A DNA stretch of 64,000 nucleotides from Streptomyces sp. JJ38 (GTDB lineage: Bacteria; Actinomycetota; Actinomycetes; Streptomycetales; Streptomycetaceae). Positions 50,394 to 59,616 of this stretch are shown piece after piece. The stretch is taken from assembly GCF_019303475.1 (NCBI RefSeq), contig NZ_JABLSI010000010.1, positions 55,153-119,152 on the forward strand, read 5' to 3'. Below the pieces are notes generated by a model that saw only the letters and a program-made list of their open reading frames with translations, was not told the DNA's origin and did no database searches. Numbering within the stretch: position 1 is the stretch's first letter; each line of letters starts with the position of its first letter. The translations under genes and the position numbers were made by a program.

Positions 50394-50526
50394 TCGGCCG
50401 GGCCTCGCCCCGCCGCCCCTCCGTCGTCGTCACCCGCTCCCCGGCGCCTCCGGCCCCGGCCCCACCCTCCGCCTCCCCGGCCGACGGCCCAGGGCCACCC
50501 GCCGCCCGCCCCGCGGCCTGACGTCG
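50394..50526 (+). repeat. 133-bp direct repeat, right copy
   Basis: Same orientation and length as 45230-45362, 130 of 133 bases identical. Here the sequence is not attached to an aquaporin gene; only the tail-coding part is present, still open in the same frame up to the corresponding stop. It is a displaced 3' fragment that marks the right edge of the block. Confidence 0.9.
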
Positions 50527-50549
50527 GCGTCAGGCCGCTGTCCGCAGGG

Positions 50550-50822
50550 CTACAACGCGTCGAACGGCGGCATGATGCGGACGATGACGATCAGCGAATC
50601 GCGCGGTGCCGCCAGGAAGTAGAACCAGCCGCCCGCAGCGTCCATGCGGCGCAGACCGCCTGGTCGGGGCCCATTGCCGAGATCGCTGACGTCGATGCCC
50701 GCGTCGGCGAGGTCGACGAGCTGGTCAGCCAGGCGTTCCACTTCCGCCACCACGTGAACGGGGATGCCGCCCGCCACGTGCTGGTGGTCTGGGTCGTACC
50801 CCCAGCGCCAGTCCGCGCTCAC
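50550..50822 (-). CDS. Small hypothetical protein, RelE/toxin-like candidate
   Basis: 90 residues, GTG or ATG start overlapping the upstream stop (ATGA-type overlap of 4 bases). The core is helical (VHVVAEVERLADQLVDLADAGIDV) and ends in beta strands (GWFYFLAAPRDSLIVIVRIMPP). These resemble the strand pattern of small RelE/ParE-like or Gp49-like proteins. Catalytic residues cannot be identified. It is coupled to the upstream DUF6247-like gene, giving an antitoxin-first two-gene layout. Toxin function is inference only. Confidence 0.6.
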   Translation of the reverse strand: MSADWRWGYDPDHQHVAGGIPVHVVAEVERLADQLVDLADAGIDVSDLGNGPRPGGLRRMDAAGGWFYFLAAPRDSLIVIVRIMPPFDAL

Positions 50823-51172
50823 CGGGGCGGGAGGCCGACGGCCGCGTGGGCCGCGTCGAGGAGCTGCCCGAGGTGAGCGGCGGCCTGCCGCGCCTGGGCG
50901 GCATCGCCCGACTCGGCGGCGTCCTCCCAGCTACGGAACTCCGCCGCCACCTCGGGCTGGCGCTGGATGTGTACGTAGACGGCCCACTGGGCCACGAATC
51001 GCTGGAGCGGTGCCAGGTCGGAGCCCTGCCGGGACTGGTCGGCCGCCAGGTCGAGTTCTCTGGTGAAGGCCGGCAGCGCGGCAGGCGCGATCTGACTGAC
51101 CGCCTGCCGCAGCGCGGCAACCGTGGCGGGGGGCTGGGGGATGAGTGGCTGCGCGGCGGCGGAGGTGGTCAT
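50819..51172 (-). CDS. DUF6247-like protein (antitoxin-like partner)
   Basis: 117 residues from ATG 51172 (GGGAGCC upstream); longer starts exist to 51229. The pattern QPLIPQPPATVAALRQAVSQ, then PAALPAFTRELDLAADQS, LAPLQRFVAQWAVYVHIQRQ and AHLGQLLDA is the small helical family I know as DUF6247, which is repeatedly found upstream of a small coupled gene in Streptomyces. It lies immediately outside the repeat-bracketed block. The antitoxin label is from layout and size, not a recognised DNA-binding domain. Confidence 0.65.
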   Translation of the reverse strand: MTTSAAAQPLIPQPPATVAALRQAVSQIAPAALPAFTRELDLAADQSRQGSDLAPLQRFVAQWAVYVHIQRQPEVAAEFRSWEDAAESGDAAQARQAAAHLGQLLDAAHAAVGLPPR

Positions 51173-51317
51173 GGCGGCTCCCATGGGCGCGATTCTGATC
51201 CCGTGCTTCAGCGTATCGGGCGGGATCACGATTTCACCGCTCGAACGGGTGAGGGAGGGGCTGGGCCGCTTCCCGCCCGAGTCGCCGGGGCGCGTGTGCC
51301 GGCGTCGGGCGGGGCGC

Positions 51318-51980
51318 TCAGCCGTCGGCCTTGAGGACGCCGACCGGGCAGGAGACGCCGGTGCCGCCGATGCCGCAGTAGCCGGTGGGGTTCTTGTCCA
51401 GGTACTGCTGGTGGTAGGGCTCGGCGGGGTAGAAGGGGCGGCCTTCGGCGGGGAGGATCTCGGTGGTGATGTCGCCGTAGCCGGACGCGGTCAACAGGTG
51501 CTGGTAGGCGTCCCGGGAAGCCTCGGCCTCCTTCTGGTCGGCGGGGGAGTGGGTGTAGACCGCCGAGCGGTACTGGGTGCCCACGTCGTTGCCCTGGCGG
51601 AAGCCCTGGGTGGGGTCGTGGGCCTCCCAGAACAGCTTGAGCAGCTTGCCGTAGGACACCTTCTCCGGGTCGTAGACGACGCGGACGGCCTCGGTGTGCC
51701 CCGTCAGCCCTGAGCACACCTCCTCGTAGGTGGGGTGCGTGGTGTGTCCGCCCTGGTAGCCGACGAGGGTCGTCCACACGCCGTCCTGCTGCCAGAACAC
51801 CCGCTCGGCTCCCCAGAAGCAGCCCAGGCCGAAGTCGGCCGTCGCCAGGTGCTCGGGGTAGGGGCCCAGCAGCGGGGTGCCGAGGACGGTGTGCGGCTCG
51901 GTCAGGGTGAACGCGGGTTCGGTCCGCCCGGGCAGGGCCTGCTCGGGGGCGGGGAGGTGCGTCTTGCGATGGGTGAACAT
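51318..51980 (-). CDS. msrA: Peptide-methionine (S)-S-oxide reductase
   Basis: 220 residues from ATG 51980 (AGGAGC upstream). Active-site motif [14 protein letters not shown] with catalytic Cys54, substrate region [12 protein letters not shown] and QYRSAVY. Recycling Cys are near the C-terminus ([15 protein letters not shown]). It reduces methionine-S-sulfoxide in proteins with thioredoxin or mycothiol electrons in the cytosol. The next gene upstream on the same strand (52016) is 36 bases away. Confidence 0.95.
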   Translation of the reverse strand: MFTHRKTHLPAPEQALPGRTEPAFTLTEPHTVLGTPLLGPYPEHLATADFGLGCFWGAERVFWQQDGVWTTLVGYQGGHTTHPTYEEVCSGLTGHTEAVRVVYDPEKVSYGKLLKLFWEAHDPTQGFRQGNDVGTQYRSAVYTHSPADQKEAEASRDAYQHLLTASGYGDITTEILPAEGRPFYPAEPYHQQYLDKNPTGYCGIGGTGVSCPVGVLKADG

Positions 51981-52015
51981 TGCGGTGCTCCTCGTGACGT
52001 CGGGCGGGCGGGGCG

Positions 52016-53206
52016 TCAGTGCAGCGGTGGTGGCGGCGCGGTGGTGGCGCTGCCGCCCTGGCTCTCGTAGCCGGCGACGGCCAGTGCGCGGTAGGCGGCG
52101 TACTCGCCGACCGGGTTCGCCGACTCGATCCACGGCAGCGCGCCGACGTAGCCGTCGACGACGCTCAGGGCCTCCATGGCCTCCTCGTAGCGCTCGGCGC
52201 GCACCAGCACGCACACGAGCAGGTGCAGGACGTGGGCGCGTACGGGGTGGTCGTCGTCGGCGTCGTCCACGGCGAACTCGGCGGCCTCGATGGCGTTCTC
52301 GACCACCTGGCTCTGGTACATGCCCCGAACCATCTGCGCCTCCGGCAGGTGCGCCCAGACGGCGAACAGCGGCAGGGCGGGCAGGAGGCTGCCCTCGGGG
52401 GCGCGGGAGGCGGCGCCCTCGGCGAAGGCGTAGGCGTCCTCGCGGGAGCCGTGCCACTTCTCCGACCAGTACGGCAGGGCGGCCAGATGGGCGCCCATGT
52501 GGTGCGGGGCGCGGCGCACGACCTCGTGCCACAGGGCCTCGAAGTCGGCGCGGCGGTAGCTGAGCTGCCGGGCGACGAACAGTTCGGTGAGGTACGGCGT
52601 CGGGTCCTGCTCCGCCATGGCCGCCGCCTCGCGGGCGACGTTGCGCGCCTCCTCCAGGACGATCCGGTGGTCGGCCGAGGCCGGGTCGGCCATGGCCTGC
52701 CAGACCAGGAACTGGGCGTAGACCTGGGCGGCGCCCTCGTCCCCGGGGCGCTCCGCGCGCCAGTTGCGCAGCCAGCGGGCGTCCTGCTGACGGGCCTCGC
52801 TGGGGGCGTCCTTGCTGAAGGAGATGCCCGGCGGGGCCTGCGGCGAGGGGGCCTGCCCGGCGCCGGACTCGCGGGCGGTGCGCAGCTCCATCGCGGCGGC
52901 GCCCGCCACGGACTGCACGCGCTGCCAGCGCAGCTCCCAGTCGTCGCCGGTCAGCGCCAGCAGCCGGGCGACAGGGCCCCAGTCCTGGGTGCGCTGCGTC
53001 TCGCCGAGCGCCTCGACGAGCTCGGGGTCGGGGCCCGGAAGCCGGACGTCCAGCTGCTCGGCGGGCACGAACCCGTAGGCGGTGGGGTCGTTCGACCGTG
53101 CCATGCCGCTCACGACCTCCCGCACGGCGCGCCGCCGGTGCAGCAGTCGGGGCACCAGGAACCCGGCGAGGACGGCGACGACCAAGAGGAAGAGCAGGAA
53201 CTCCAT
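52016..53206 (-). CDS. Membrane-anchored TPR-like hypothetical protein
   Basis: 396 residues from ATG 53206. One N-terminal membrane helix ([21 protein letters not shown]) with a basic stop-transfer (HRRRAVR). The rest is a large cytosolic helical domain resembling tetratricopeptide-type repeats ([70 protein letters not shown]). It has no catalytic motif. Conserved in Streptomyces beside msrA and metB; function unknown. It may share a transcript with msrA. Confidence 0.8.
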   Translation of the reverse strand: MEFLLFLLVVAVLAGFLVPRLLHRRRAVREVVSGMARSNDPTAYGFVPAEQLDVRLPGPDPELVEALGETQRTQDWGPVARLLALTGDDWELRWQRVQSVAGAAAMELRTARESGAGQAPSPQAPPGISFSKDAPSEARQQDARWLRNWRAERPGDEGAAQVYAQFLVWQAMADPASADHRIVLEEARNVAREAAAMAEQDPTPYLTELFVARQLSYRRADFEALWHEVVRRAPHHMGAHLAALPYWSEKWHGSREDAYAFAEGAASRAPEGSLLPALPLFAVWAHLPEAQMVRGMYQSQVVENAIEAAEFAVDDADDDHPVRAHVLHLLVCVLVRAERYEEAMEALSVVDGYVGALPWIESANPVGEYAAYRALAVAGYESQGGSATTAPPPPLH

Positions 53207-53344
53207 GGGTCCACCGTACGGCGCCCGCGTCGGGAGGCGGCGGGGACCGCCCGGAATGCCCCGCCGTCCCTCGCGGTGGCGGCCGCGCCGGACGGCGTTC
53301 GGAACGGGCCCGTTCGGTGCCCGGGAGCGCTTAGGCTCGGCGTC

Positions 53345-54487
53345 ATGAGCCACGAGCACTTCGAGACGCTTGCCATCCACGCCGGCCAGGAGCCGGACGC
53401 CGCGACGGGCGCCGTCGTTCCGCCGATCTACCAGGTCTCCACCTACAAGCAGGACGGTGTGGGCGGGCTGCGCGGCGGCTACGAGTACAGCCGGTCCGCC
53501 AACCCCACGCGGACCGCCCTGGAGGAGAACCTCGCAGCCCTGGAGGGCGGCAGCCGGGGGCTGGCCTTCGCCTCCGGGCTGGCCGCGGAGGACTGCCTGC
53601 TGCGCACCGTCCTCACGCCGGGCGACCACGTGGTGATCCCGAACGACGCCTACGGCGGCACGTTCCGGCTGTTCTCCAAGGTCGCCGAGCGCTGGGGCGT
53701 GCGCTGGTCGGTGGCCGACACCGGGGACGCCGACGCGGTGCGCGCCGCCCTCACGGACCGGACGAAGATCATCTGGGTGGAGACGCCCACGAACCCGCTG
53801 CTGGGCATCACGGACATCGCGCGGATCGCCGACGTCGCCCGCTCGGCCGGTGCCCGCCTGGTCGTCGACAACACCTTCGCCAGCCCCTACCTCCAGCAGC
53901 CGCTGGCGCTGGGCGCGGACGTCGTCGTGCACTCCACCACCAAGTACATGGGCGGCCACTCCGACGTCGTCGGGGGCGCCCTGGTCACCTCGGACTCCGC
54001 TCTCGGCGAGGAACTGGCCTTCCACCAGAACGCGATGGGCGCGGTGGCGGGTCCGTTCGACGCCTGGCTGGTCATGCGGGGCGTCAAGACGCTGGCCGTC
54101 CGCATGGACCGGCACAGCGCGAACGCCACCCGCGTGGCCGCGATGCTGGAGGCGCACCCGAAGGTCACCGAGGTCCTCTACCCCGGGCTGCCCGGTCACC
54201 CCGGCCACGAGGTGGCGGCCAAGCAGATGCGCTCGTTCGGCGGCATGGTGTCGTTCCGGGTCGCCGGCGGCGAGGAGGAGGCGGTCGCGGTGTGCGACCG
54301 CACCAAGCTGTTCACGCTGGGCGAGTCGCTGGGCGGCGTGGAGTCGCTGATCGAGCACCCGGGACGGATGACCCACGCCTCGGCCGCCGGCTCGCTGCTG
54401 GAGGTGCCGGGGGACCTGGTGCGGCTCTCGGTGGGCATCGAGTCGGTGGAGGACCTCCTCGCGGATCTCACCGAGGCGCTGCGCTGA
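53345..54487 (+). CDS. metB: Cystathionine gamma-synthase
   Basis: 380 residues. Cys/Met-metabolism PLP enzyme with [39 protein letters not shown] and [14 protein letters not shown], where Lys200 binds PLP. The ending [17 protein letters not shown] is family-typical. It condenses O-acyl-homoserine with cysteine to cystathionine (transsulfuration); cystathionine gamma-lyase activity cannot be excluded by eye. TTAGGCT at about 53330 suggests a leaderless transcript from ATG 53345. Divergent from the TPR-like membrane protein. Confidence 0.93.
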   Translation: MSHEHFETLAIHAGQEPDAATGAVVPPIYQVSTYKQDGVGGLRGGYEYSRSANPTRTALEENLAALEGGSRGLAFASGLAAEDCLLRTVLTPGDHVVIPNDAYGGTFRLFSKVAERWGVRWSVADTGDADAVRAALTDRTKIIWVETPTNPLLGITDIARIADVARSAGARLVVDNTFASPYLQQPLALGADVVVHSTTKYMGGHSDVVGGALVTSDSALGEELAFHQNAMGAVAGPFDAWLVMRGVKTLAVRMDRHSANATRVAAMLEAHPKVTEVLYPGLPGHPGHEVAAKQMRSFGGMVSFRVAGGEEEAVAVCDRTKLFTLGESLGGVESLIEHPGRMTHASAAGSLLEVPGDLVRLSVGIESVEDLLADLTEALR

Positions 54488-54541
54488 CGTTCCGGGCGGC
54501 GGCGCCTCCGCGCTGGCGCGGCTCAGGCGGTTGGCCGCCGG

Positions 54542-54826
54542 TCACCAGTCCAGGTCCGGCGGGGACAGCGTGTCCGGCGGGAGTTGCCAGGGCCGGGTGG
54601 CCGCCGCCCAGATCAGGAACAGCACGACGGCGACGGACAGCACCGTCCACGTGAGCGCGAGGGCGGTGTGCCGGCGCCGCAGCAGCCGGTCGCCGCGTAC
54701 GGCCGCCCGCTCGGCCAGATCCGGCGGGACGGGCGGGTACGCGGTGTCCAGCAGGGCGAGGACGGGGCGCGCCCGCGGGTCGGGGGGCTCCCCGTCGTCG
54801 AGCGTGGGGCCGAAGACGCGGATCAT
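54542..54826 (-). CDS. Small membrane protein coupled to a sigma factor
   Basis: 94 residues with one membrane helix (about 55-75, LALTWTVLSVAVVLFLIWAAA), an N-terminal cytoplasmic part with acidic and Arg segments, and a short Pro-rich outer tail. Its ATG overlaps the sigma-factor stop (ATGA). A coupled single-pass membrane protein after an ECF sigma gene is the usual place of an anti-sigma factor, but no ZAS motif (HxxxCxxC) is present, so this role is uncertain. Confidence 0.65.
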   Translation of the reverse strand: MIRVFGPTLDDGEPPDPRARPVLALLDTAYPPVPPDLAERAAVRGDRLLRRRHTALALTWTVLSVAVVLFLIWAAATRPWQLPPDTLSPPDLDW

Positions 54827-55305
54827 CGCGGCGCCAGGCGGAGGGCTCCGGTGGAGCCGTGCGGCTCGGCCGTCCGGCTGCGCATCTCGGACAGGGCGTG
54901 CGTGTAGACCTCCCGGACGAGCTCCGGGGGCAGCCCGAGCGTCGCGGCCGCGCGCTCCTCGTCGACGTCCTCGTGCAGTCGCAGGACGAGGACCAGGCGC
55001 TCCCTCGGGCTGAGCCTCCCCAGGGCCCCGCCCCGCGCACGCCGGTACCGCCAGGCGCTTCGGGCGAAGCGGGCCGTCAGCTCGGTGCGGGCGTGGTCGT
55101 ACGGGTCCTCGCCGCGGAGCCCGTCCCAGGAGGCGTAGGTGCGGGCGAGGGCGGCGACCAGCAGCCGTTCGGCGGCGGGGCAGGAGCCGCGGGCCTCGCC
55201 CGTCAACAGGGCGGCGACATGCAGGAGGCGGCCGGCCGCGCCCGCCGTGAAGGACTCGAACTCCTGGGCGCGGCGGCGATCGGCTGTCTCTCGCCGCGTT
55301 CCCAT
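54823..55305 (-). CDS. ECF-like RNA polymerase sigma factor
   Basis: 160 residues. Region 2-like segment FESFTAGAAGRLLHVAALLTG and region 4 HTH SPRERLVLVLRLHEDVDEERAAATLGLPPELVREVYTHALS with the conserved helix-turn-helix spacing resemble the SigE-family ECF group of actinomycetes. Region 2 is degenerate, lacking a clear -10-binding YxxA pattern. It may be a weak or specialised sigma factor. Coupled to a small membrane protein. Confidence 0.75.
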   Translation of the reverse strand: MGTRRETADRRRAQEFESFTAGAAGRLLHVAALLTGEARGSCPAAERLLVAALARTYASWDGLRGEDPYDHARTELTARFARSAWRYRRARGGALGRLSPRERLVLVLRLHEDVDEERAAATLGLPPELVREVYTHALSEMRSRTAEPHGSTGALRLAPR

Positions 55306-55362
55306 GCTCCCATGGGACGGCCGGTCGGGCCCGGCGTCAATACCCCTGCGCGGGGCAGGTGT

Positions 55363-55896
55363 TCAGGAGCCGTCGAGCGGCGAGTGCAGCTCGGAGAGGG
55401 CTGTGTTGAAGCGGGTGAGCAGGGCGCAGAACGTCTCGCGCTCGGCGTCGCTCCACCCTTCCGTCAGCAGCGCCATGAGCGCCCGCCGGGACTGGCGCAC
55501 CTGGGCCAGCCGGGAGGCGCCGCGCGGGGAGAGCTCCAGGACGACGGCCCGGCCGTCCTCGGGGTGTGAGGCGCGGCTGACCAGGCCGGACTCCACGAGC
55601 GGCGCCACCTGCCGGGTGACGGTCGAGGAGTCGATGCCCATGCCGGAGGCCAGCGCCTTGACCCCGGTCGGGCCCTCCTGGTCGAGCCGGTTGAGGAGGA
55701 GGTAGGCGGCGCGGTCCATGGAGTTGCGGGCGTGGCCGACGCCACCGAGGCGGGTCTGCTCGGCCCGGCGGGCGAACAGGGCCACCTGGTGCTGCAGGGT
55801 CTCGAAGGTCGGTTCGCCGTCGGGGGACTGCGCGGGGACGGCGGCGCCGGGGGCGCCGTCCGGATGGGGGTCGGTCAGGTCCGGGTGCGTGGGCAT
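55363..55896 (-). CDS. MarR-family transcriptional regulator
   Basis: 177 residues. A Pro-rich N-terminal tail of about 40 residues precedes the MarR fold. Winged helix: GPTGVKALASGMGIDSSTVTRQVAPLVESGLV, then wing SHPEDGRAVVLELSPRG. It dimerises and usually represses efflux or stress genes, releasing DNA on binding phenolics. No drug-efflux gene is next to it; ilvA is divergent at 247 bases. Confidence 0.92.
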   Translation of the reverse strand: MPTHPDLTDPHPDGAPGAAVPAQSPDGEPTFETLQHQVALFARRAEQTRLGGVGHARNSMDRAAYLLLNRLDQEGPTGVKALASGMGIDSSTVTRQVAPLVESGLVSRASHPEDGRAVVLELSPRGASRLAQVRQSRRALMALLTEGWSDAERETFCALLTRFNTALSELHSPLDGS

Positions 55897-56143
55897 GGCC
55901 GGGGTGCTCGCTTCTGTGGACGTACGGGCTTACGGCTTCGTGCTGTGTGAGGGTGGCCACAGGGTACGCGCGTTGGGCCGATCCCGTACCGGTGCTGCGG
56001 TAACGACCTTGCACACGCCACGCATCGCCTCCGCGCGGCTGGTGGGGTGCGGGAAGCGGACGCCCGGGGCAAGGGGGCGGTGCCGCCGGGGGTAGGGGGT
56101 ACCACGGGGGGCGCTGCGCGGGGCCCGCTGCGAGACTGACGGC

Positions 56144-57361
56144 ATGGTTCACAGTTCCCGTTCCCTCACCGTCGATGACGTGCAGGCCGCCCACAAGGCG
56201 CTCTCCGGGGTCGCCCGGGTCACGGCGATGGAGGGCAGCCGCCACCTGACCGGTCTGGTCGGCTCCCCGGTCCATCTCAAGTGCGAGAACCTCCAGCGCA
56301 CCGGCTCGTTCAAGATCCGTGGCGCGTACGTCCGCATCGCCGGGCTGTCCCCGGCCGAGCGGGCGAACGGGGTGGTCGCGGCCAGCGCGGGGAACCACGC
56401 CCAGGGCGTGGCGCTCGCCGCCTCCCTGCTGGGCGTGCGTTCGACGGTGTTCATGCCGGTGGGCGCCCCGCTGCCCAAGCTGGCCGCCACCCGCGAGTAC
56501 GGCGCGGAGGTGCGGCTGCACGGGCAGGTCGTGGACGAGTCGCTGGCGGCGGCGAAGGAGTACGCGGCCGAGACGGGTGCCGTCTTCATCCACCCGTTCG
56601 ACCACCGGGACGTCGTGGCCGGGCAGGGCACGGTCGGGCTGGAGATCCTGGAGCAGTGCCCGGAGGTGCGCACGATCGTCGTGGGCGTCGGCGGTGGCGG
56701 GCTGATCGCGGGGGTCGCGCTCGCGGTGAAGGCGCTGCGGCCGGACGTGCGGATCGTGGGCGTGCAGGCGGAGGGGGCGGCGGCCTATCCGCCCTCGCTG
56801 GCCGCCGGTCGTCCGGTGGCGTTGGACTCCGTGTCCACGATGGCCGACGGCATCAAGGTCGGGCAGCCGGGGGAGGTGCCCTTCAAAATCGTTGGCGATC
56901 TGGTGGACGAGATCCGTACGGTTTCCGAGGACGCGCTCTCCAGCGCGCTGCTGCTGTGCCTGGAGCGGGCGAAGCTCGTCGTGGAACCGGCCGGGGCGAG
57001 CCCCCTCGCCGCGCTGCTCAGCGAGCCGGAGGCGTTCGACGGTCCGGTGGTGGCCGTGCTGTCGGGCGGGAACGTCGACCCGCTGGTGCTCCAGCGCACG
57101 CTGCGGCACGGCATGGCGGCGGCGGGCCGCTACCTCTCGCTGCGGCTGCGGCTGACCGACCGTCCCGGGGCGCTGGCGGCGCTCCTGGCGGAATTGTCAG
57201 TGGCCGACGCTAACGTCCTCGATGTGAGTCACGTCCGAACCGATCCGCGGCTCGGGCTCACCGAGGCAGAGGTGGAGTTGCATCTGGAGACGAAGGGCCC
57301 CGAGCACTGCGCCGACGTGACGCGGGCGCTGCGGGAGGCCGGTTACACGGTGCGTGCCTGA
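56144..57361 (+). CDS. ilvA: Threonine ammonia-lyase (dehydratase) with ACT domain
   Basis: 405 residues. PLP fold type II with QRTGSFKIRGAY, where Lys57 binds PLP, ASAGNHAQGVALAAS, and the phosphate loop VGVGGGGLIAG. A C-terminal ACT domain (about 325-405, YLSLRLRLTDRPGALAALLAEL) probably binds an amino-acid effector. It deaminates L-threonine to 2-oxobutanoate and ammonia, feeding isoleucine synthesis and propionyl-CoA. Length and single ACT domain match the actinobacterial catabolic/biosynthetic form. Divergent from marR. Confidence 0.92.
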   Translation: MVHSSRSLTVDDVQAAHKALSGVARVTAMEGSRHLTGLVGSPVHLKCENLQRTGSFKIRGAYVRIAGLSPAERANGVVAASAGNHAQGVALAASLLGVRSTVFMPVGAPLPKLAATREYGAEVRLHGQVVDESLAAAKEYAAETGAVFIHPFDHRDVVAGQGTVGLEILEQCPEVRTIVVGVGGGGLIAGVALAVKALRPDVRIVGVQAEGAAAYPPSLAAGRPVALDSVSTMADGIKVGQPGEVPFKIVGDLVDEIRTVSEDALSSALLLCLERAKLVVEPAGASPLAALLSEPEAFDGPVVAVLSGGNVDPLVLQRTLRHGMAAAGRYLSLRLRLTDRPGALAALLAELSVADANVLDVSHVRTDPRLGLTEAEVELHLETKGPEHCADVTRALREAGYTVRA

Positions 57362-57431
57362 ACCGGGGGAGGGGGAGATGTCGGTCCGCCGACGACGCCG
57401 CTCCACCGGAGTACAGACAAGTCGACATCCA

Positions 57432-57471
57432 TGACGCGACAGTGACGCGATACATCGTGTTGCGTTAGCGT
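57432..57471 (+). promoter_or_regulatory. Promoter of the ABC exporter operon with two direct repeats
   Basis: TGACGC at 57443 and TAGCGT at 57466-57471 make a plausible -35/-10 pair with a 17-base spacer. TGACGCGA occurs twice, at 57432-57439 and 57443-57450, exactly 11 bases apart, so a regulator could bind both on one helix face over the -35 region. Leader of about 170 bases follows. Confidence 0.45.
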
Positions 57472-57645
57472 GGTCGTGGGAGCAGGTCCGAGGAGTCCCG
57501 CCCACGCAGGTGGGCCTGTGTCGTGCCGTGAACGCCCAGGCCCGGCCGCACCCGGCCGGAACCACTGCCCGAAGCCCGCCGGAGCAAGAGCCCGTGCACC
57601 GACGAACCATCCGTACAAGCCCCCATACCTTGGGAGAAACACAAC

Positions 57646-58638
57646 ATGCCAGGCGCCATTTACGCCGAGGGTCTCGTGAAGACGTTCGGCGACGTCAAGG
57701 CACTGGACGGCGTCGACCTTGACGTACCCGAAGGCACCGTCCTCGGCCTGCTCGGCCCGAACGGGGCGGGTAAGACGACGACCGTCCGCGTGCTCACCAC
57801 CCTCCTCCGGCCGGACAGCGGCCGGGCGGTCGTCGCCGGCCTGGACGTCCTCAAGCAACCCAACGAGGTACGCCGCTCCATCGGTCTCTCCGGCCAGTTC
57901 GCCGCCGTCGACGAGTACCTGACCGGGCGGGAGAACCTCACCATGGTCGGGCAGCTGTACCAGATGTCCGCGAAGGCCGCGCGGCAGCGGGCCGACGAGC
58001 TGCTGGAGCGCTTCAACCTCTCCGAGGCGGCCGACCGCACCGCGAAGACCTACTCCGGCGGCATGCGCCGCAGGCTCGACCTCGCCGCCGCGCTCGTCGT
58101 CAGCCCGCCGGTGATGTTCATGGACGAGCCGACGACCGGCCTCGACCCCCGCAACCGGCAGGCCCTGTGGGACGTCATCCAGGAGCTCGTCGCCGGCGGC
58201 ACCACGCTGCTGCTGACCACCCAGTACCTGGAGGAGGCCGACCGCCTCGCCGACGACATCGCCGTCGTCGACCACGGCAAGGTGATCGCCCGCGGCACCT
58301 CGGACCAGCTCAAGCAGCAGACGGGCGGGGAGCGCATCGAGGTCGTCGTGCAGGAGCGCGGCCGCATCGACGAGGCCCGCGGCATCCTCGCGGGCCACGG
58401 CACCACCCCGGCGGAGGTCAAGGTCGAGCCGCACACCCGCAAGCTGACCGTCCCGGTCAGCGGCGGCGCCAAGCTGCTCGCCGAGGTCATCCGGGACCTC
58501 GACGCCGACGGCATCGAGATCGACGACATCGGTCTGCGCCGACCCACCCTGGACGACGTGTTCATCTCCCTGACCGGCCACGCGGCCGAGCAGGACGGCA
58601 CCGAAGCCGACGAGAGCCCGAAGGAGCAGCAGCAGTGA
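57646..58638 (+). CDS. ABC transporter ATP-binding protein, daunorubicin-resistance (DrrA) type
   Basis: 330 residues from ATG 57646 (GGGAGAAA upstream). Walker A GPNGAGKTTTVRVL, Q-loop region GQFAAVDEYLTGRENL, signature YSGGMRRRLDLAAAL and Walker B FMDEPTTGLDPRN. The C-terminal extension (about 240-320, EVVVQERGRIDEARGILAGHG) is typical of DrrA. It powers export of a drug or lipid through the permease encoded next, overlapping by GTGA. Substrate unknown. Confidence 0.93.
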   Translation: MPGAIYAEGLVKTFGDVKALDGVDLDVPEGTVLGLLGPNGAGKTTTVRVLTTLLRPDSGRAVVAGLDVLKQPNEVRRSIGLSGQFAAVDEYLTGRENLTMVGQLYQMSAKAARQRADELLERFNLSEAADRTAKTYSGGMRRRLDLAAALVVSPPVMFMDEPTTGLDPRNRQALWDVIQELVAGGTTLLLTTQYLEEADRLADDIAVVDHGKVIARGTSDQLKQQTGGERIEVVVQERGRIDEARGILAGHGTTPAEVKVEPHTRKLTVPVSGGAKLLAEVIRDLDADGIEIDDIGLRRPTLDDVFISLTGHAAEQDGTEADESPKEQQQ

Positions 58639-59507
58639 GCACCGTCGCCGACCAGGCCGGGAGCACCCGGCAGCCCGCGGCACCCAAACTGCGCGGCGGC
58701 GTCGCCCAGTCCCTGTCGGACTCGATGATCGTCGCCAAGCGCAACCTCATCCGGATGGCTCGCATCCCCGAGGTCGTCATCTTCGGGCTCGTCCAGCCGA
58801 TCATGTTCGTCGTCCTGTTCAGCTACGTCTTCGGCGGCTCGATCAACGTCCCCGGAGCCGGGCTGGACCCGGACGCCTACCGGTCCTTCCTCATGGCCGG
58901 CATCTTCGCCCAGACGGTCACCTTCGCCACCGCGGGCGCCGGTGCGGGCATCGCCGAGGACATGCACAAGGGCCTCATCGACCGCTTCCGCTCGCTGCCC
59001 ATGAGCCGGGGCGCGGTCCTCACCGGGCGGACGATCGCCGACGCCGTCCAGACGGCGCTCACGTTGATCGTCCTGGCCATCGTGGCGCTGCTCGTCGGCT
59101 GGCGGGCCCACGACGGCATACTCAACGCGCTCGCGGGCTTCGGCCTGCTGCTCCTGCTGGGCTATGCGTTCACCTGGGTCGGTGCCCTCATCGGCCTGTC
59201 CGTCCGCTCCCCGGAGGCGGCCACCTCGGGCGGCCTGGTGTGGCTGTTCCCGCTGACGTTCGTCTCGATCGCCTTCGTCCCCTCGGAGAACATGCCCGGC
59301 TGGCTCCAGCCCGTCGCCGAGTGGAACCCGTTCAGCGCCACCGTCATGGCCGCGCGTGACCTCTTCGGCAACCTGCCGCCGGGGTACGTGGCACCGGACG
59401 CCTGGCCCATGGAGCACCCGGTGATCGCGTCGGCCCTGTGGTCGCTCGCCATCATCGTGCTGTTCCGCACGCTGGCGGTGCGCAAGTACCGCTCGGCCAC
59501 CGCCTGA
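58635..59507 (+). CDS. ABC-2 permease, DrrB type
   Basis: 290 residues from GTG 58635, coupled to the ATPase gene. Six hydrophobic segments of the ABC-2 fold, with PEVVIFGLVQPIMFVVLFSYVFGG as the first, GIAEDMHKGLIDRFRSLPMSR as the coupling loop, and FVPSENMPGWLQPVAEWNPF near the last helices. It forms the membrane pore of the exporter with the preceding ATPase. Followed by a strong terminator. Confidence 0.93.
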   Translation: MSTVADQAGSTRQPAAPKLRGGVAQSLSDSMIVAKRNLIRMARIPEVVIFGLVQPIMFVVLFSYVFGGSINVPGAGLDPDAYRSFLMAGIFAQTVTFATAGAGAGIAEDMHKGLIDRFRSLPMSRGAVLTGRTIADAVQTALTLIVLAIVALLVGWRAHDGILNALAGFGLLLLLGYAFTWVGALIGLSVRSPEAATSGGLVWLFPLTFVSIAFVPSENMPGWLQPVAEWNPFSATVMAARDLFGNLPPGYVAPDAWPMEHPVIASALWSLAIIVLFRTLAVRKYRSATA

Positions 59508-59532
59508 GGCCCTACCAGGGCCCCGACACGAC

Positions 59533-59578
59533 CGCGGCCCCCGGCCGCCCCTCGCGGGAGGGGCGGCCGGGGGCCGCG
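59533..59578. terminator. Strong bidirectional terminator between the ABC operon and greA
   Basis: A perfect stem of about 21 bp (59533-59553 with 59558-59578) and a 4-base GCGG loop between convergent stops at 59507 and 59617. Confidence 0.93.
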
Positions 59579-59616
59579 TCACATCCGTTCGCGTCCCGGG
59601 GTGACCCGGGCGCGGC

